A stretch of DNA of 7,376 nt from Actinomycetota bacterium. Its GTDB lineage: Bacteria > Actinomycetota > Humimicrobiia > Humimicrobiales > Humimicrobiaceae. Below the pieces are notes generated by a model. It saw only the letters and a list, made by a program, of their open reading frames with translations. It had not been told where the DNA came from and made no database searches. This document shows positions 6,990 through 7,376 of this stretch, piece by piece. Positions within the stretch are counted from its first letter, which is position 1, and each line of letters begins with the position of its first letter. The DNA lies in contig JAHIPJ010000197.1 in NCBI GenBank assembly GCA_018894445.1, positions 1 to 7,376 of the forward strand. The letters are read 5' to 3'. A program made the position numbers and the translations under genes.

Positions 6990-7376
6990 TTGATAAAGAT
7001 AAAATATACATATTTGATACTACCTTGAGGGATGGTGCCCAGAGAGCTGATATATCTTTTTCGGTCAATGATAAACTGCAGATGATAGAAAGATTTGATG
7101 ATATCGGCATTGACTATATTGAAGTTGGATTTCCTGCATCTAATCCAAAGGAAATGGAATTGTTTGAAAAGCTAAAGGGTAGAAAATTCGAATATTCAAA
7201 AATAATTGCCTTTGGAATGACAAGATATAAGGATGTATCTGCAGCAGAGGACAGTAATTTAAAACAATTAATTGATTCGGGTGCGGACGCTGTCTGTATT
7301 GTCGGCAAATCGTCCTCTCTTCATGCCGAAAAGGTTATAGAGACGACACTGGAAAATAATTTAAGTATGATTTTTG
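6986..7376 (+). CDS. cimA: Citramalate synthase, N-terminal part (3' partial)
   Basis: The first 130 codons are present and the gene runs off the window. [13 protein letters not shown] at 7-19 marks a second DRE-TIM metallolyase, with Asp11 as metal ligand and Arg15 as catalytic residue. The later pattern fits the (R)-citramalate synthase family of Geobacter type (TIGR00977) better than LeuA. It shows DISFSVNDKL (22-31), SNPKE, IIAFGMTR, and a DSNLKQLIDSG...CIVGKSS block. These enzymes join pyruvate and acetyl-CoA to (R)-citramalate, opening the threonine-independent route to 2-ketobutyrate and isoleucine. Two usual motifs differ: GGWPGSNPK reads VGFPASNPK, and GKTWDxHV reads GKSSSLHA. The member is therefore divergent, and a LeuA- or homocitrate-like activity is a less likely alternative. 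Placement after leuCD suits a shared isomerase. The C-terminal regulatory domain is outside the window. Confidence 0.82.
   Translation, partial: MIDKDKIYIFDTTLRDGAQRADISFSVNDKLQMIERFDDIGIDYIEVGFPASNPKEMELFEKLKGRKFEYSKIIAFGMTRYKDVSAAEDSNLKQLIDSGADAVCIVGKSSSLHAEKVIETTLENNLSMIF

Noticed and set aside
635..7308. Open frames on the minus strand (for example 1352-1717, 1807-2178, 6391-6798)
   Set aside because: All lie opposite strongly conserved plus-strand genes, with low-complexity Ser/Phe/Ile/Leu-rich translations and no recognisable domains.

Overview
The window is one densely packed, single-strand stretch of amino-acid biosynthesis genes from an AT-rich bacterium. All genes read left to right. 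The order is: end of ilvB, ilvN, a class V aminotransferase, serA, leuA, leuC, leuD, an 18-codon small ORF, and the start of a citramalate synthase gene (cimA). I see no RNA genes, mobile elements, CRISPR arrays or convincing terminators. No gap exceeds about 105 bases. This is mostly ordinary metabolism with an unusual gene combination; I do not see an obviously new defence, mobile or RNA system.

Organism: The genes have purine-rich Shine-Dalgarno sites. Arginine is mostly AGA/AGG, isoleucine is often ATA, at least one gene starts with TTG, and the coding strand looks purine-loaded. LeuC and LeuD are the short split form common in archaea, clostridia, Thermotogota and related anaerobes. SerA is the long bacterial-type form with ASB and ACT domains. 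Together these suggest an anaerobic, possibly thermophilic, bacterium of an AT-rich lineage. The sequence alone does not fix the phylum.

Layout: Bases 1-589 hold the end of the acetolactate synthase catalytic subunit and all of its ACT regulatory subunit. Bases 669-3451 hold a serine module: a PLP aminotransferase of the alanine-glyoxylate/serine-pyruvate type and phosphoglycerate dehydrogenase. Bases 3504-6892 hold the leucine module (isopropylmalate synthase and both isomerase subunits). Bases 6893-7376 hold a short linker with a small ORF translationally coupled to the start of a citramalate synthase.

How the genes work together: IlvBN makes acetolactate or acetohydroxybutyrate for valine, leucine and isoleucine. 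LeuA draws off 2-ketoisovalerate toward leucine. CimA is expected to condense pyruvate and acetyl-CoA to citramalate, giving 2-ketobutyrate for isoleucine without threonine. LeuCD could isomerise both isopropylmalate and citramalate. SerA and the aminotransferase would supply phosphoserine (or serine) from 3-phosphoglycerate. leuB, ilvC, ilvD, serB and a classical serC are not in the window and may lie outside it.
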